64,000 nt of DNA, taken from contig NC_061800.1 of NCBI RefSeq assembly GCF_021462225.1, positions 10,759,002-10,823,001 of the forward strand. Reading direction: 5' to 3'. Under the pieces are notes generated by a model, which was given only the letters and a program-made list of their open reading frames with translations, made no database searches and was not told where the DNA came from. The position numbers and the translations under genes are program-made. Positions 52,503-64,000 of the stretch are shown here, one piece after another. The stretch comes from Girardinichthys multiradiatus. Taxonomy: Eukaryota > Chordata > Actinopteri > Cyprinodontiformes > Goodeidae. Within the stretch, counting starts at the first letter, position 1. Each line of letters opens with the position of its first letter.

Positions 52503-55500
52503 GTAGGTCTGAGAGCAGAAACCCTGGGGAAGACAGCCGAGGATACTCAATTAAACCCATATGTGATAAGAGACAGGGAAATGTCCAATTGGACAACAGG
52601 AAACATGGATGTAGGTAGAAAATGAAAGTTCAGAATATTTAAGGAAAACAAATCGATATAAACCAGTTTGTCATAAAACGGATCAATCTTCAGCTAATAA
52701 AGCATGCCTGATATAACTGTATTGGCTTCCAGATTTAGAGGTGTTTTTTTTTGTTATGGGTGATTTGGCTTTCTGCCCTGGGTGGCATACCACAGAGGGG
52801 CGCCAAGAGAAATGAAAAAACAAAACTTGATGCACTGAGGTGTTTCTGTTGCTAGTGCTGTGTTTGGGTCATCAGAGCTGGTAATGACTTCACATCTGAG
52901 TTGAGAGCGTTCTACACGCAAGCTGGAAAATAGTGGAATACGCTTTATGTGTTGGTGCTACATAGTACGAGCTGTACCAGCCGTTAATAGATCTTGGAGA
53001 GCCCGACTTTCCAGTAAAAAGCAAATGCATCATAGGCACCCACATTTAATACTGCTGCAGATCAAAGGGAGTGTCAGGAGGAGGAGCCTTCTCAGGGCAC
53101 AATCAATGCAATAACTGCCTCTGACAGACTGTAAACAATCATATATTCGGACTGTTTCTACAGATATTTCTTTCAGGAATGTGAAGAGAGTGCTGTTTGT
53201 TCCCTATGCCCTCCATGACAGAGACGGCTACACAAAGACTGCCAGGGACAAGTTCAAATCTTTAGGTAGGGTTCCACCTTTGTCTAAGGGCAGTGGCCAG
53301 TAATGCTAATATTCAACAACTGTTGTTAAGGGGTAATGAGACTTTTCTAAATGTGAACAATGCACATGACAATGTCCAGCATTCTCTTATTTGCTTTAAT
53401 AAAGCTGAGAATACATTCCAACAGTGCCACGGTGTGCTGGAAACACTGACTTGTTTGTGGCCCCTGCAGGTTATGAAGTTGATGGCATCCATGAGGTGGC
53501 AGACCCTGTGGAAGCAGTCCAAAAGGCAGAAGGCATATTTATTGGTGAGACCTGATCATATAACTATATTATTATGGTTATATTATCAGCACAGTGGAAA
53601 AGTCCAGATAAAATCATTTTATAGATCTAGTTATCAGACTGATTACTATAACATTAGACAGACATCTTGATGTTAGCAAGTTACCTTCAGGGAAAAAAAG
53701 TCTGCAACCATCACCAATTAGCAAACCAGTTCTAAGAATACTGCACCAGAAAGAACAGTTTTGTGGCTCTCCAAGAACTTCAAGGAGAGAGGTTAAGAGT
53801 GTTCAGCATCTGGTAGGACCTTCTCATCTTGAGAAGTGAACTTATTGCTCAACATTCTCAGCAGGTAGGTGTGAGTGCATCAGCACAAACATTGAGAGAA
53901 GTTCAGCAGCAGGACAAAACTCCCCACTATTCTCACAAGTTTGATATTTTTGCAACTTATGGTTTTGAAACAACATATTACTGCTAAAGCCTTTGGCCAT
54001 GACTGTACTGACCACATCCATTGAGACGCTAACAGATACATCTGCTTGTAGGAGGAGGCAACACTTTTCGGCTGCTCAAGAGCCTTTACGACAACAATGT
54101 GGTGACGGAGATCAGGAAGAGAGTAATGGAGGTGGAACGCACCAACAGCCAAATCTTATAGAGCTCAACAGTCTTGAAACAAGATGCAGCCACTTCCTGT
54201 ACCTGTTGTTGATAAGAATGCCAATCAAGGCTCAACATTCCTTTTCCTATCTTCCATACCTTCCTTCCTTCTAGGACGGTGTCCCGTATATGGGCTCCAG
54301 TGCCGGCACCAATGTGGCAACCATCAGTATAAGCACCACCAATGACATGCCTATTGTTTTTCCTCCAACCTTCTCCGCCATCGGCCTCATCCCCTTCAAC
54401 ATCAACCCGCACTACCTGGACTCCGACCCCAACAGCCACCACATGGGGGTGAGTCTGATGACAGTCTGTGTTGAATGCATTACTACCACAAACATCAATG
54501 TACATTAATGGGATTTTGTGTGATACATTAAATGTACCCTGCCTCTCGCCCATAGACTGCTGGAGATAGGCACCAGCTCCCCCGCGACCCACTATGGAAT
54601 AGGCGGTAGAAAATGACTGACTGACATTAAAAATCCCATTAATATATTGTGAATAACTGAAGTGGAAGAAAAACGATACATGGTTTTCAAAAGCTTTTTG
54701 CAAAAAAAAAAATGTTAAAGCGTTGTCTGCATTTGTTTTCAACCTCCCTTAGGGTGTTACCTCTAAATAAAATCCAGTGCAACCAACAGCCTTTAGATGT
54801 TAGTTCATTAGTAAATGGTACATTTCAGTTTATTCATTAATATCAGGGATAATATTAATTAAAGAGCATGACAAAGTAGGTGAAGCCCAGAATGGCAGTA
54901 AAAGTGACTGCATTGAAAATTATTAATGAAAATATCTCTGTTGCATATTTTAAGCAAAATTGATGGCCTTATGGCCAAAGACCAATTGCACATATAAAAC
55001 TCTGAAGGAGCTGCAGAGATCCACAGCTCAGGAGGGATAATCCATTGACAGGGCAAGTATTAATCTTTCACTCTACAAATCTGGCCTTAATGGGAGGGTA
55101 TCAAGAAGAAAACCATAGTTGAAAGAAATTCATTAGAGGTTCTGTTTGCCGGTTCCCGCAAACCCTTAAGTAAACCAATGCCAGAAACACTCACATACCT
55201 CATGAAAAAGATATGGTGGTTGTTCAACTTTGCCTACAGGTTGACAGAGCTCTGGTTTTGATGATGTGTGACTAAAACCTTGTTTGGATGAAAGATAGAT
55301 GCAAACCCATTCGTAAATGTCAAGATGAACTCATCAGCTAATGTGGCAGCTTTTGACAGTGAGACAACCCTTTGTCCATTTAAGAAAACCACCATTTTGT
55401 CTGATAATGGATTCTTAAAATCTCTGAACAAGATTAATTGGCAAAGAGATTCAAGGTTAGCACTGACTTCATTAGCAGAACATCACTTATCAAAAAGAAC

Positions 55501-56158
55501 CCCTTTCTCACATGCAAACTCGATAAATGTTTGACCCCAGACCTCTCGTGATTCCTGAACTTATACCTGTGGGCTTCTGGCACAACCTTATAAGAAAATA
55601 AAATTGACTCTCAGTTATTCACAGTTTAGACTTCCTTATCTATTAAGCTTCACTCAGTAGCACAGCCCACATCTATTTAGATTAACTGTTGCAATCCTTT
55701 CAGAGGCATTACAGAATGAATTAACTTCTATCTCTTGCAGTGTTGGCACCTAAGCAAAATGTTTGCATCAAAATTGTCCGTAACGCAGGTAAAGTGGATC
55801 CCGGAGGAGCCCCAACTTGTGTTACAAGCTGGGCAAGAAGGATGGTGGCAGAGTCCGTCTGATCTCAGAAATATGTTGCTGAGCAGAATCTAATCCAGAT
55901 AACAAAATGTTGAGGATGGTGCTTAACAACTTTGTTTATATTTAAAGCACCGAAGGGTTTGGAAAAGGCTGCAAGAGAATTCCAAAATAAACTCTGCCCT
56001 TTAGGGGTTTGATTATGGTGAATGCTGCTAGTCATAAACCACACTCCCTGGGTAGTAAAATAAGAGGGTATGTTGTATAAGGGGGGGGGTTTATGTTCAT
56101 TGTATTAGCTAGTCCTCAAAGTCCCACCATAACATGCAACAGAAACGCTCCATAGCTG

Positions 56159-56254
<96 letters not shown>

Positions 56255-59200
56255 GCTAAACAGTCATCAGCAGAGCAACTAGCAAGGTAGGTAGGCTTCC
56301 TATATAGGAGAATCAAAAATTCTGATTGGACCATTCTAATTACTGTCCATCCAATCAGAGCTGGAGTTAACAAATTGGTAGTAGCCTACATTTCATGTAC
56401 CTGACAAGAAACAGAGAAAGGGGGTAGCAAGAGAGACAAACACACAATTTTATTCCCTTTACGGTGGGAATGAAGCCCCATAATTGTAGTTGTGAAACCT
56501 ATAGTGCTACAGTTGGGTTTAGGTTTAAAAAAAGTAAGAGACTTCTCTAAATGTGAAGAATGCGCAGACATCTGGTAAAGAAAAAACATCTGCATGCTGA
56601 AAACATGGAATAGTTTGAGGTTATGCAACACAGGAAACTGCAAAACTGCAGAGCTGCATTAAATTAAATAAGTGTCAGCAAACTGTGTGTCTGCTATTGG
56701 AACATCTGACACTTTGGAGGTTTAATCCAGAGTTCCTTCACTGCCAGTGTTCCCTCTGGAATTGGTAAAAACAATATTGTATTCATGTTGAGTTACTCTT
56801 TATTTAGTTTTATCACTGATGAATACCTTCCTATAAATATTTCAGGCAAATTTACTTTCATTTATAAATGTTCTACATTTGTTCATTCTTTCAATGGTTT
56901 CTTTTTTCTCCCCGCTTGTTCAATCACCTAACTCTGACCTATGAATTATTCAGCTGATAAGTAGATAGATGGTTGACTGAATGATGCTCAGGTCCTTTTT
57001 CAGGTTTTTGTTGGATTTTATCCCCCATTTTTAGATTTTTAATCCAGATTCTCTTGGTTCTCCAATCTCTGCTTTACTCATTTTGAAAGCACACCCTGCC
57101 CAATATGCGTTCACAGTTTAGGTACAAATCAATTAATTGCATTCATTTTATGAATGAAGACAGACTGCATGACAAAATGTGTAAAAAGCAGCTATGGAAT
57201 AAAAGCAAATTCACGTGAATCATAGTCTGACTCCATGGAAAGAGATGGAATAGTAATTTGTCTCAGTATACATCTAGCTGTTCTATGAAGATTTCAGAGG
57301 TTTGTTAGAGAACATTAATAAAAAATCGGCATCATGACCAAGGAGGACAGCAAACAGCTCAGGGAGGAAATTGTGAAGAAGTTTCAGGATTAGATTAGAA
57401 AACAAGTTTTGAACATCTAATGGAGCACTGTTCAATCCATCATCTGAAAATAGAAAGAGTATGGCACAACTGCAAACCTAACAGAACACGGCCGCCCATC
57501 TAAACTGACAGAGGCCGCCATGGTGTCCGTGGTAGCTTTAGAGGAGCTGCAGAAATCCACTGCTCAGCTGAGCGAATCTGTCAACAGGACAACTTTTGAG
57601 ATTTATGGAAGAGAAGCAAGCATGGTCGCACTTTTGTACTTTTTTTTTCTAAACAAGTTAATATCACTGCAGCTGTATTTACTAGTTATTTGTTTTAGTT
57701 TCACACTCCCATAGCCTGGAGAAAAACTTGTGCCATCTAGTAATATACAAAAAAGTTAAAAGAAATGTAACAAGTGGCACATTCATACTTGTACCCATGG
57801 CTCCCCCTAGTGGCCAACATTGGTTATACAACAGTAAATATTGGCTTTTCAAACGTGTGCCGTTACGCGTTGTTGCATGAATTGACAATCAGCATGATCT
57901 ACAGTGGCTTGGCGCTCACAGAAGAACCATTAAACTTACATTTTTAAACTAATTAAGTCAAATATAAAAAAGTACAAAACCTTTTAGTGAGTTCTTCCAT
58001 CAAATATCTGAACTAATTCTTTAACATAATGACAAGAAAATAACATGAAATAAATCTATGTACCGCCTGTGAGGCTTTACCTTGATACAGTTACATAAAG
58101 TATTGTCCTCGGAGGTTTGTTGTATGTCTTGAAGCTGTTGGTGTTCTTGTGCAGGAGACCAGGGAGCAGAGGATAACCCAGTACCACGAAGAACCCAATA
58201 CTCCATGTGTTCTGGTGAGTGAAGATGAGGAGGAGAGGATCCAACTCCTGCTTTTATCGGACCGTCGTTTATTTCTGTTTTTTGCTTTGTTTTTAGGGAC
58301 TGAGGGAAGGCTCCATGCTGCTGGTGGAGGGCAAAAAAGCCACACTGTTGGGAACTACAAAGGCCCGACTTTTCACCAGGTACTCACAATCTTTCAGTCA
58401 TTTAAGATGCATAAACTAGATTCTAATCAAGCCTTTATAAACCTAAAACTTGACATTTTCCCCAACTATTTCCTTTTGATCAAATCAGGTGAATTAAAAC
58501 TCAATGTAAACCAGCCCATTTTAACATGAGCAATATGGTAGACTAAACTTCAATTTTCAATTGTAGTTTTATTCATGAATTTACAAACGTTTATTTGTAT
58601 ACCTATGCCAAGAAAAGACATTTTTTTGTCCAAATTCCAAAAGTATTTAGGAAAATTTAAACAAATCTAGAATTTGCTGCAATAAAAATTCTCAAAAGTA
58701 ATTGGAAGAGGCTAAATAATGTTAACAGAATATACAAGTAGCAGCATTTATTTACTTATATCGTGACTGGCTGGTCAGAAACTCAAACATCGGGTCTTCT
58801 AATCAGTGCACAATCCAAAATAGGGGCTATCAGGCTCAGTATCAGTGAGGTGTTTAAAAAGAAGTCAAAGGAAGCACGGAGATTTAAAAACTATTATTGA
58901 AATGGTAGCGACAGTGTTTCCCCAATGATTCTGGTCCTGGATGGGTGGGGGGTTGAAAGGAGGCAGTCACAAGGGGGCGGGGTGTCAATGGGATATAAGT
59001 ATATATATCTGTATATAAATATACATACATCAATTAATGGCCAGGCCCATAGTTTCCTCTGACCACAGCCTGTTTAAACTGTCTACATATTTGACAGATC
59101 ATCCCTGAAGAAAAAAACAAATTAAATGCCAAACCAAATGTTCTTTATTCATCTTCTTCCTACTGTATTTATATATCATTTCTATATCTTTTTTCTTCTT

Positions 59201-61231
59201 CAACTGTCTCTCCATCTTTCTTCTTTCTCTGTTTTTCTGTCTCTATTACATTTTTATCAGCTTCTGGCTCATCTATGGGATTATTTCACCCTCGACACCC
59301 GCTGTCAGGGGCAGGGCATGAAACACTTGGGCTGTTTTGTGTACTTCTACCTTTGCCATGTGTTAATTATGAATATATTCAACAGGCCAACTACATTACT
59401 GTTGTTGTGACTATGAATCTGAATATATTATTTAATATTAATACTTTAATATTTTATTAAATAATATTTCGGTCTGTTAAGGGTTGTCCTGTGAATACCA
59501 GCCCAGTAAGGCGATGGTATTAGGACAAAATAGCTCTGACATTATTGAACAGCATAAACTCTGCACATATATGGAATGAATTCACACAATTTCTTAAAAT
59601 ACAAGAATTTATTAACAAAAATAAGTCAACTCAAAGTCCAACATATTTCAATCAACAAACTTTTTACTATGCTAAAACAATCCAACTAAACTACCAAGCA
59701 GTATTAAAGAATAGGGAAGACTAATGGGCTATGTATAATATAAACAAGTTGATTAAAGATGATTGGAAATTATGACCAAAAAGAGTGATGCAACATTACC
59801 ATGCAATGTTTATGTTTGAGAACCAAGGATTATCTTGAAGAATCTGGAAATGAAGTTAAGTTAGTCTTGGAACTCATTTAGAAAATAATCAGCAAACGTT
59901 TAGACAACCATTCACAATGCAAGATCAGATAAAATATTATTTTATTAAAATAATGTTTTAAATAATGATCTGCTGAATAAAACCAACCTTCTGGATGATT
60001 AGTTCTTAATGGTGTTTAATTAGCTGCCTTTGTTTAGTAAAATAATATTTAAAGAAATATTATCTTGAATAAGAACTAAATCTATGAGAAATTGGCTTAA
60101 TTGTGTTACTTAGTTATCAAGTTTAGTAAAACAATATTTATGGAAATATATTATTTTACTAGATTGAAAATTAACAACCTGCTGCTGCTCGCAGGAGAGG
60201 AAGTTCTGCCATCAAAACAAAATTCAGCCTTTTAAAAACCGCAGATATCCTTGGCTGCTACCCGGGTTTTAGCGGCATGTTTTTCTGTGCGCTCTGTCCG
60301 GAGAGAGTCTTCACCACTCAGTGTGTCAGCGTCGGTGACACAGAGTACGAGGTGTGAGAATGAGTATTTTTGTCCAGCTTTTATCAAGTTTGGCCATAGA
60401 AAGTAGAGTAGCGACAACGCAGGGACAGAAATCGCGACGTGATCAAAATAAATGAATGACATTAACGGTGAAAACGTACTACTACCTTGTTGGTGGGGCG
60501 GGGCGCCCCGCTTGGATAATGGTGGGGTAAATACTGACCAGTATTCTATGGCATATTATTGTGAGACGTCTGCAGAGAGCAGGACACTAGCAGATGACAC
60601 GAAGGTTGAACATATTATAGAAAAGATGTATCCTTTGGTCCTTTCAACTTCTCTGATGCAGCAATTTTAAAATATCCGAGTTACGGTTCGGATCTACATT
60701 CTCTAGGAATACACATGGAGACTGCTACAATGCTAACTGCTAATGTAAGATACTAACAACAGTTATTGGTTGCTCCTTGTTCATTCCGTCTGTAAAACAA
60801 TAGTTAAACTGCTTTACAGAAATTGCTCTCTCACAAAAGGTGTGATGTCACACTTGCTTCTAATATAAATAATTAACAACCAAACATTGCAGGGAGGCAA
60901 GTGAAATATTTTCTTCTTTTTATATCTTTTTTTCTCGTATAGTTCTCTTTAAGAACTATACGAGAAAAAAAAAGATTTCTTTTTCGCATGTATTGGAACT
61001 TTTTGGAAAATGATGTTTGATCTATGTAATATTCTGTTGTGGCCAGGTCTGCAGATTGTGGTTGTTTGAGCTCATTTAGGATCCCGTGAGACGAGTCTTA
61101 CACTGTGACCCCTTCAGTCTGTAACATGGACGCCTGCTCTGACTCTGCTGCTTTGGTGTTTCAGTGGGAAGCCTTCAGTGGAGTACGATCCAGGGAGCGA
61201 CCTCAGCTTCCTGCTGACAGACGCACAATGA
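52408..61231 (+). CDS. aad: alpha-aspartyl dipeptidase (PepE, peptidase S51), 8 exons
   Basis: Cytosolic serine peptidase that cleaves N-terminal Asp dipeptides. Coding exons are 52408-52502, 53177-53265, 53470-53544, 54052-54131, 54275-54448, 58155-58214, 58297-58379 and 61165-61231. All phases agree, giving 723 nt or 240 residues, close to bacterial PepE (about 230). S122 (GSSAGTN), D137 (TTND) and H159 (NPHYLD) correspond to Ser120, Asp135 and His157 of E. coli PepE, each shifted by two. No signal peptide. The ATG at 52408 leads directly into the first beta strand (RRLLLVSNS). Exon 4 uses a weak donor (GTGGAA). AATAAA lies at 61277-61282, 46 nt past the stop. The family is known in bacteria, fish and frogs and is not known to me in mammals. 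Confidence 0.94.
53177..53265 (+). CDS. aad: aspartyl dipeptidase coding exon 2
   Basis: Residues 32-61: [19 protein letters not shown] through FKSL, the second strand of the Rossmann-like fold. Phase 1. Confidence 0.92.
53470..53544 (+). CDS. aad: aspartyl dipeptidase coding exon 3
   Basis: Residues 62-86: [17 protein letters not shown] through EGIFI. Good acceptor (CCCCTGCAG) and donor (GTGAGA). Confidence 0.92.
54052..54131 (+). CDS. aad: aspartyl dipeptidase coding exon 4
   Basis: Residues 87-113: [17 protein letters not shown] through RKRVME. The GGGNTF loop is a PepE hallmark. The donor GTGGAA is weak, but this is the only choice that keeps phase with exon 5. Confidence 0.88.
54275..54448 (+). 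CDS. aad: aspartyl dipeptidase coding exon 5: active site
   Basis: Residues 114-171. Contains the nucleophile (GSSAGTN), the Asp (TTNDMPIV) and the His (INPHYLD). Phase 0 at both ends. Confidence 0.95.
54495..54740. mobile_element. DNA-transposon end with an inserted RTE-type tail
   Basis: ACATTAATGGGATTTTGTGTGAT and, after about 100 bp, ATTAAAAATCCCATTAAT look like one terminal region. Between them lies CTGCTGGAGATAGGCACCAG through GGCGGTAGAAAATGACTGAC, the common 3' tail of teleost RTE-type LINEs or their SINEs. In a dipeptidase intron. Confidence 0.5.
54950..55150 (+). mobile_element. Tc1-like relic, N-terminal part
   Basis: Text such as CTCTGAAGGAGCTGCAGAGATCCACAGC and GGCCTTAATGGGAGGGTATC corresponds to the linker between DNA-binding and catalytic domains of a Tc1 transposase. 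No frame. Confidence 0.5.
55234..55431 (-). mobile_element. possible LTR-retroelement gag fragment
   Basis: Minus-strand frame with [19 protein letters not shown], resembling the SCAN-like gag segment of teleost Gypsy elements. Only about 60 residues, so tentative. Confidence 0.35.
56162..56254. repeat. long (AT)n microsatellite
   Basis: About 90 bp of AT units with two interruptions (AAATAT). In the large dipeptidase intron 5. Confidence 0.97.
57060..57640 (+). mobile_element. Tc1-like relic, N-terminal half
   Basis: Contains TCATGACCAAGGAGGACAGC, then GGCCGCCCATCTAAACTGACAGAG and GAGGAGCTGCAGAAATCCACTG, all matching Tc1 DNA-binding-domain codons in order. Right part missing. Confidence 0.6.
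58155..58214 (+). CDS. aad: aspartyl dipeptidase coding exon 6
   Basis: Residues 172-191: [20 protein letters not shown], the conserved TREQRI helix. Followed by an intron of only 82 bp. Confidence 0.93.
58297..58379 (+). CDS. aad: aspartyl dipeptidase coding exon 7
   Basis: Residues 192-218: [19 protein letters not shown] through ARLFT. Ends phase 2. Confidence 0.92.
59378..60190 (-). repeat. repeat, inverted partner of 45590-46235
   Basis: Reverse complement runs from AGGTTGTTAATTTTCAATC (60180) to GTAGTTGGCCTGTT (59378). It shares the ACAACCCTTAACAGACCGAAATATTA core and AATAAATTCTTGTATTTTA with the copy at 46 kb. In the last intron of the dipeptidase gene. Confidence 0.65.
60925..60974. 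repeat. long hairpin in last dipeptidase intron
   Basis: TCTCGTATAGTTCT pairs exactly with AGAACTATACGAGA around a 5 nt loop, extended by T and A runs of unequal length (7 and 9). Confidence 0.92.
61165..61231 (+). CDS. aad: aspartyl dipeptidase coding exon 8 and stop
   Basis: Residues 219-240: [19 protein letters not shown], then TGA at 61229-61231. Confidence 0.92.
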
Positions 61232-61276
61232 GAAGCTGAAGAGAAGCAGGATGTTGTGACAGATGTAACCAAACAA

Positions 61277-61282
61277 AATAAA
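61277..61282 (+). terminator. polyadenylation signal of the dipeptidase gene
   Basis: AATAAA 46 nt after the stop codon, in the expected place. Confidence 0.65.
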
Positions 61283-62870
61283 AATCTAAGGCAAAACAAC
61301 CAAAGTGTGTCTTAATATGAATACCTACAGCATAGGAAGATTGTCATGCCTTACATTAATAGACCTTACTTATCAGACCAGACCTTTAGTTTCAGATTTC
61401 TTTCTGCAGTAATTATTTTAAAGGTTTCCATCCAGAGATCAGAAAACTTCTAGATTGTTGGACATCCGAAATAACATCAGAACAAAATGTGAACAAATCA
61501 GTTTATTTCAAGTGAAATCATTTTTTTTTTTTTTTTTAGAAATTGTTAATTTTTACTCTCTAAGGGTAAGAATACATACATCAAAAATAGTCAACATTTA
61601 CTCATAGCGGAGAGGAAAACAGAGTGGTATTAAATATAAAAAGAATCACACACATGGCTGCAGGACTGGAGTCGAATCACTACAATCAGTCAGTTCACAA
61701 GTTCTGATTTTGCTTTTAGGTTTTCATGGAAATCTTGATGTGTTCGTGTTGGAATGTCAAAACTACAGACTATGAGAATGTACAAGTGATTGGCAGCGTT
61801 GCAGGTGTTGCAAACTGACCAGAGTGTGAACTGATTTAACTCCAGCTCATATACATAGAAACACAGTTCTTAAAATAAAGTTTTAGCAGTGCGGTAAAGC
61901 TACCGTGTTAAGCTTCAACATATCACTGACCCAAGATCAGCGCTCATACCAGAACCACTCGGCTTTGCTATCATTACCAAAATGAGTTGATTTAAACCAG
62001 TTTGAAATGTGTTGAAATGCATTAACTGTACAGATTTAGCCACACTTAAGTCTAGACAGTTATTTTCATCCTAGAAAGTCTATGTAATGTGAAGTGATAG
62101 GTGCTCATGGTAATTCTTGAAGACTTAAGAAGATATTGTGAATAAATGAAAAGATTTCATCAACAGCCCTACAGACCAATCTAATCGTCACGTTTGTGAC
62201 TTTTTCACCTATAAAACAGCAACAGTTTCTCTGCAGTTCTGGTCAGAACGTCCCAGACTCCTTATGGGCATGATGATTCTGGGTTTTTAACGGTTTTAAA
62301 CAAATCTTTTATCCAGGATGGAATGACTATACAAGTTTGAATTCTGGGAGGATTTTCTCTCATTAGCATAGGGTTCCTACCATTTTTCCAATTCAAAAAT
62401 TCCACACTATTCCAATTTCCCACCCTTTGTCTTAAGTTTTTAATGACATTATGGATATCGGTGTAAAAAGGTTTACCTAATGGGTTTTGTTATACGTTTA
62501 ATTCCCCAAATATCCTGAGTATCCTAAGTGCTAAAGCTGACTTACAATTCAGCAGTCTGGTAAAGGCTACTTCCCAGTTCTTTGGTATCTGGACAGACTT
62601 TAAAATTTGTTTAAATCTGGAACACTCAGACAAATTCTGGCCTGGATTATTCAAGATGAAACACAGATCCTTTAAATATTTAACATTTTAAAAATTGTTC
62701 ACAAATTATTTTATTAGAGTTTATGTTGGGTCGACTTAGTTTAACGTTCACCTGCTTTTATCCATCCCACAACCAGATTTAAGGTGCTTGAATCATTGCT
62801 TGTTGGCAAACCAAACTGTTACACCCCCAGAAAGAAATATGGACTGAAGGGGCTGACCAAAAAGCGCCTG
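61283..62870. other. downstream of the dipeptidase gene, nothing recognised
   Basis: AT-rich with a T run at 61520-61539. No exon of a further gene could be identified. Confidence 0.45.
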
Positions 62871-62879
62871 CTCCAAAAT

Positions 62880-63365
62880 GGATACATTTTAACATGACTG
62901 ACATTGGCTGCCAACATAGGCCAAATGCCTTGAGAAAAAAACGTCTTTTTGAAGGTGAGACAAAGAATTGCTTATTTAGCCAAAATGAGTAATTCATATT
63001 TTTGGAATTTGAGGAGGTTTTCAACCCTAAGAGTACAGAACCAGCTGTCAAGCATGGTGGTGGCAACATCATGATGAAGATCTGTTTCACTGCCAGTGGT
63101 ATTTGTGCACTGCAGAAAGTGGTGGGAATAATGAAGACAGGACAATCTCCAGTCTTCAAAGTCACTCCAAATCAACAGCTAATCAGTTTAGACTTGGTTA
63201 TCCCACAGGACAAAGATCCCAGACACTGATCAAAACTTTCCTTTGTAATGGACGGAACAGGATAACATTGAGCTTCTGGACTGGCTGTTTAAAACTGCTA
63301 AAAAGGCAGGTGTCAGAAAACCAACCAACTTTAATTAACTTTACTGATTCTGAGTTTTAAAAATG
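62880..63365 (+). mobile_element. Tc1-like transposase relic
   Basis: The frame FEEVFNPKSTEPAVKHGGGN, then MKICFTASGICAL and VGIMK, is the central transposase block; about 63190-63230 keeps a trace of QDKDPRH. Truncated and shifted. Confidence 0.65.
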
Positions 63366-64000
63366 GTCAAAAACCATGTGGTCAAGGTGAAATGCGTTAA
63401 GGAACATTTAACCAAATATTAGCGAAAGTGTATACGGTGTAGCCTGTATGTATAATTTTGACCCTGTGTGGATGAGAGTAAATCTTGAATCAATTCCAAC
63501 TCATGCACCCAGTTATTGTGTTTAGAAAAAGTTGTGATTTATTATTAGTCCATCCTGAAAACAGAGCAGTTAAAAAAAGACCTACATTAATGTGACGTTC
63601 ATGCTGATGAGTGTCTGGTTAGCTACAGTTCTGCATTACAGCTGTAAACAGTCTGACCAGGCTTGTGTAATCGTTTTAGCCCATTGAAGAGTCACTAACT
63701 TTAAATGTACAGCTGTTCCAACTCTTCAGAGTGCTCTTGTTTTACTTGTGGATTTAATGAAAGTTGTAAAGGTTTTGCAGGGATTTGGTTTATTAGAGAC
63801 TGCTGTTAGCAGACATAGCCTTTAAAACCTGACCACAACTCCTCTGAGCTAAGAAGTTAGCCAGAAAATAAGATCAGTGAGAAAAATTAAGCAGTAATAA
63901 AACTGGATTTGACCAATTTTGCAACTGAAAAGTTATGTTTAGAAGGATGATTGATCCCATCTACACCATCTGCAGAAAAAACCTGGGAGGGTTTTCATAC
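63366..64000. other. right edge, nothing recognised
   Basis: No coding or repeat signal that I can support. Confidence 0.4.

Overview
The window is genomic DNA from a ray-finned fish, most likely a teleost. The genes are split into short exons with standard GT/AG introns, and the DNA is packed with Tc1/mariner transposons. A Rex3 retrotransposon, a family used as a teleost cytogenetic marker, is present with recognisable conserved RT blocks. The species cannot be named from the sequence alone.

Three host genes can be reconstructed exon by exon with consistent splice phases. (1) lmln, leishmanolysin-like M8 metallopeptidase, minus strand, 20059 down to 3443: 16 coding exons, 668 residues, with signal peptide, zinc site and hydrophobic C-terminal tail. 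(2) A TGF-beta type II receptor (tgfbr2 or a tgfbr2-like paralogue), minus strand, 51109 down to 24464: 8 coding exons, 542 residues, with signal peptide, cysteine-rich ectodomain, transmembrane helix and serine/threonine kinase. (3) An alpha-aspartyl dipeptidase of the PepE/S51 family, plus strand, 52408 to 61231: 8 coding exons, 240 residues, with Ser-Asp-His catalytic residues in place. The receptor and the dipeptidase diverge from a 1.3 kb gap. lmln and the receptor are in tandem on the minus strand, about 4.4 kb apart. The three genes have no evident shared pathway.

The introns and gaps hold the rest. There are three copies of one 1.57-1.61 kb Tc1 family with 200 bp inverted repeats (17522-19089, 28528-30139, 35611-37178). 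A DD38-spaced Tc1 lies at 25751-27357. A second copy of that family is interrupted by a Rex3 element with an inverted 5' part (39600-42786). A composite DD36-spaced Tc1 (42793-44463) carries about 350 bp of sequence also found at 21.9 kb. A solo LTR with a 5 bp target duplication (28436-30749) contains one of the Tc1 copies. There are also a jockey-type LINE, an L2/CR1-like 3' end, a Penelope-like element, many Tc1 relics, tRNA-like repeats and microsatellites.

I found no evidence of a novel multi-gene system. The more notable signals are nested transposons with readable histories, a (UG)17 tract directly against an lmln splice acceptor, a 31 nt microexon, and several long perfect hairpins in introns.
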